This document shows positions 7,001 to 8,054 of a stretch of 8,054 bases of DNA, piece by piece. Made by a program: the position numbers and the translations under genes. This DNA is from Flaviramulus sp. GTDB taxonomy: Bacteria; Bacteroidota; Bacteroidia; Flavobacteriales; Flavobacteriaceae. The stretch is from the NCBI GenBank assembly GCA_023255235.1, contig JALRJA010000289.1:1-8054 (forward strand), given 5' to 3'. The first letter of the stretch is position 1. Each line of letters begins with the position of its first letter. The notes beneath the pieces were generated by a model. It worked only from the letters and a program-made list of their open reading frames with translations. It did no database searches and was not told where the DNA came from.

Positions 7001-7350
7001 CCACTTGGTTATATGAAAATAGATGGGTTCCAGGAAAAACAGACGCTCTAGTACCAAGGTTTAGATGGGGTGGGCAATCTGGAAGTAATGAACCAAACAA
7101 CTCAAGATGGCTTTATGATGGTAGTTTTATTCGTTTAAAAGATTTAACTATTGCCTATAATTTCCCAGAATCTGTAACATCATTATTGAAAATCAATACT
7201 TTAAGAGTATATACAAGAGGAACTAATATCTTAACATTTACAAAAGACAAAGATTTGTATATAGATCCAGAACAAGCTATAAATGGAGACTATAATGCAC
7301 TTACACCAGCCATGAAAACCATTTCATTTGGGTTGGATATTCAATTGTAA
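4009..7350 (+). CDS. SusC/RagA family TonB-linked outer membrane receptor with STN domain
   Basis: The 1113-residue protein is a full-length SusC-type transporter that forms the outer-membrane barrel for TonB-powered import of a ligand captured with SusD. In order it has: a signal peptide (about 1-30, basic start then hydrophobic IFILFISIGL); an STN domain at about 37-110, the periplasmic module that signals to FecR proteins; a carboxypeptidase-regulatory-like domain at about 131-204 (ISGTVKDTDGLPLLGVNIVVKGT); a TonB-box-type stretch LDEVVIVGYGTQ at 207-218; a plug domain with IRIRGIGSI (269-277), YVIDGIPI (285-292) and LKDAASTAIYGSRGANGVI (324-342); and a beta barrel from about residue 350 to the end. 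The final strand reads ISFGLDIQL, so it ends in Leu rather than the more usual aromatic residue. The SusD gene follows after 15 bases. The STN domain and the upstream sigma/anti-sigma pair make it a likely signal transducer as well as a transporter. The substrate is not evident. Confidence 0.96.
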   Translation: MKKNSSKVISTLMRIFILFISIGLTSVYGNSIASQTKIDIDVNSISIEQLFKEIQNTSDYIFFYKDDVLNTNKKVSLKFKNVQISKILDEAFSNTSLTYKIVGKQVIVKYNYQKPKSSASINDKSSIQEKIISGTVKDTDGLPLLGVNIVVKGTTKGTQTDFDGYYSIAVPDNAVLEFSFVGMLKQSVVVGNQNQINVILSEDAASLDEVVIVGYGTQTKESLTGSVGVVKSADLEQVPTSTFEQTLRGSIAGIQASALDGAPGSNTQIRIRGIGSITASSEPLYVIDGIPIQAGSQATNDNDGASSNVMASINPNDIESISVLKDAASTAIYGSRGANGVILITTKQGKSGKAVIDFKSLTGFNSQASKNILKPLNAAQYTELFLEGYINRGDTPTQAQTRFDNTFRQLIDPSTGKPTDINWLDAITRTGITQSYDLSVRGGTDKVKYFMSGSYMDQESYIIGYGFKRFSTRSNLEYKANSFLTLSNNILISDITSSTSFDSGSFNNPFKNTLELSPLIPIFDEQGRYNAEHANYFPLGGANPVGSLSGDDLWETNTSRIIDNFAITANFLKNVVFRSQWNFDILTINESQYLNRRYGGGRNTNGYAYEATTSIKTWVGTQTLDYNFILNQKHNFNFLAGYEAQKTTRESHNASGTQFPNDIVRTLNSASADFAVGGTRSDYTFVSMFSRANYNYDGKYFLSGSLRRDGSSRFGSDTRYGTFYSVGASWNAYKENFLNDISFIDLLKLRTSFGVTGNADIGNFASQGLYTYGQDYDGAPGGSPLQIGNPNLTWESQENFNIGLDFGFFKTISGTIEYFNRVSSELILDKPISPTTGFSSLIQNVGAMENSGIELTLNADIINKTNFKWSLGFNATFIKNKITKLTSDFNSGAYRREVGQDFQSFYLYGWAGVDQTNGDPQWYTDATKTAVTNNLANAERFLDGKSATPDVYGGFNTSITYKGFSLNANFMYSSGNYLFDSRARGSLGDGRLTPRSTATWLYENRWVPGKTDALVPRFRWGGQSGSNEPNNSRWLYDGSFIRLKDLTIAYNFPESVTSLLKINTLRVYTRGTNILTFTKDKDLYIDPEQAINGDYNALTPAMKTISFGLDIQL

Positions 7351-7365
7351 ATTAAAAAATGACAC

Positions 7366-8054
7366 ATGAAAAAATATTTTAAAATAACACTATTCGCTTT
7401 GATAAGCCTAACCTTATCATGTACAGATTCATTTTTAGAGCTCACTCCACAACAACAAGTATCAGATGTGGATGCTATAAAGAATTTAGAAGATCTTGAA
7501 ACCTCTATTACAGGAGTTTATGATGAAATCTCTGGCACCTACTACTACGGTAGAACCCTGTTTATGATTCCTGATGTAATGGCAGACGATGTTAAACAAA
7601 ACGCCCAAGCAAATAGGCTTGTAGATTATGCCGGCCATGTGCAACGAGTCACAGACCCCGATGCAACCAATTTATGGATGGGGATGTATAGAGCTAATAA
7701 TGCCCTTAACAATATTATTAATTCAGATGTAACAGTTGCACAACCATCACAAGCAAATAAAAACCATATTATAGGAGAAGCCTATGCTTTAAGAGCCTTA
7801 GTATATTTCGATATGGTAAGACTATTTGCTCAACATTACAAATTTACAGCCGATGCCAGTCATTTAGGAGTTCCCTTAATATTAGATTTCGACCCAACCA
7901 GATTACCCGAAAGAAATACCGTTAAAGAAGTATATGATCAAATAATTTCAGATATGACTATGGCAATATCTTTAATGAAACCTACTTCTAGAAGTGGAAA
8001 CTCTAATACTCTATCGGCTACTGCTGTTAAGGCTCTTTTGGCTAGAACGTATTT
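7366..8054 (+). CDS. SusD/RagB family outer-membrane lipoprotein, N-terminal part (3' end outside window)
   Basis: The frame is open from ATG 7366 to the window edge, giving 229 residues of a family usually about 450-600 long. The start MKKYFKITLFALISLTLSC is a lipoprotein signal peptide with Cys19 as the probable lipid anchor, followed by TDSFLELTPQQQ, typical of mature SusD starts. Family features of the SusD-like N-terminal domain include TSITGVYDE, LWMGMYRANNALNNI, the helix EAYALRALVYFDMVRLFA, LGVPLIL, RNTVKEVYDQIISDM and SATAVKALLARTY. By family knowledge it is the surface lid that binds the ligand and hands it to SusC. It follows the SusC stop by 15 bases and is surely co-transcribed. 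An ATG at 7359 is in another frame and runs only seven codons, so 7366 is preferred. Confidence 0.95.
   Translation, partial: MKKYFKITLFALISLTLSCTDSFLELTPQQQVSDVDAIKNLEDLETSITGVYDEISGTYYYGRTLFMIPDVMADDVKQNAQANRLVDYAGHVQRVTDPDATNLWMGMYRANNALNNIINSDVTVAQPSQANKNHIIGEAYALRALVYFDMVRLFAQHYKFTADASHLGVPLILDFDPTRLPERNTVKEVYDQIISDMTMAISLMKPTSRSGNSNTLSATAVKALLARTY

Noticed and set aside
7359..7382. ATG seven bases upstream of the chosen SusD start
   Set aside because: It is in a different frame and stops after seven codons; the frame from 7366 gives a proper lipoprotein signal peptide.

Overview
The window looks like chromosomal DNA from a member of the Bacteroidota, most likely a Flavobacteriaceae species. 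It is strongly AT-rich. It carries a SusC/SusD outer-membrane uptake pair behind an ECF sigma factor and a FecR-type anti-sigma factor. A tRNA promoter matches the Bacteroidota-specific consensus (TTTG, 19 bases, TAnnTTTG), and the start codons follow A-rich leaders rather than Shine-Dalgarno sequences. Every gene found is on the + strand.

The left part (1-1412) holds housekeeping-type genes. The 3' end of a ClpP-type protease gene is followed after 15 bases by a complete DUF58 (von Willebrand A-like) gene. Next comes a tRNA-Asp(GTC) gene that forms its own transcription unit, with a textbook promoter upstream and a strong hairpin terminator downstream. A gene-free, very AT-rich stretch of about 630 bases (1413-2042) separates this part from the rest.

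The right part (2043-8054) is the start of a SusCD-type nutrient-uptake locus: ECF sigma factor, FecR-like transmembrane anti-sigma factor, a SusC-like TonB-dependent receptor with an N-terminal STN signalling domain, and a SusD-like surface lipoprotein cut off by the window end. The gene order and the STN domain fit a cell-surface signalling circuit. In that model, ligand capture by SusC/SusD is passed through the STN domain to FecR, which releases the sigma factor to increase transcription of the transporter genes. The substrate cannot be read from this window, because any enzymes would lie downstream of the SusD gene.

I found no mobile element, CRISPR array, or clearly new system. The observations most worth a second look are regulatory. 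A terminator-like hairpin and a second hairpin sit between the anti-sigma gene and the SusC gene, and a repeated A-rich motif lies between the sigma and anti-sigma genes.
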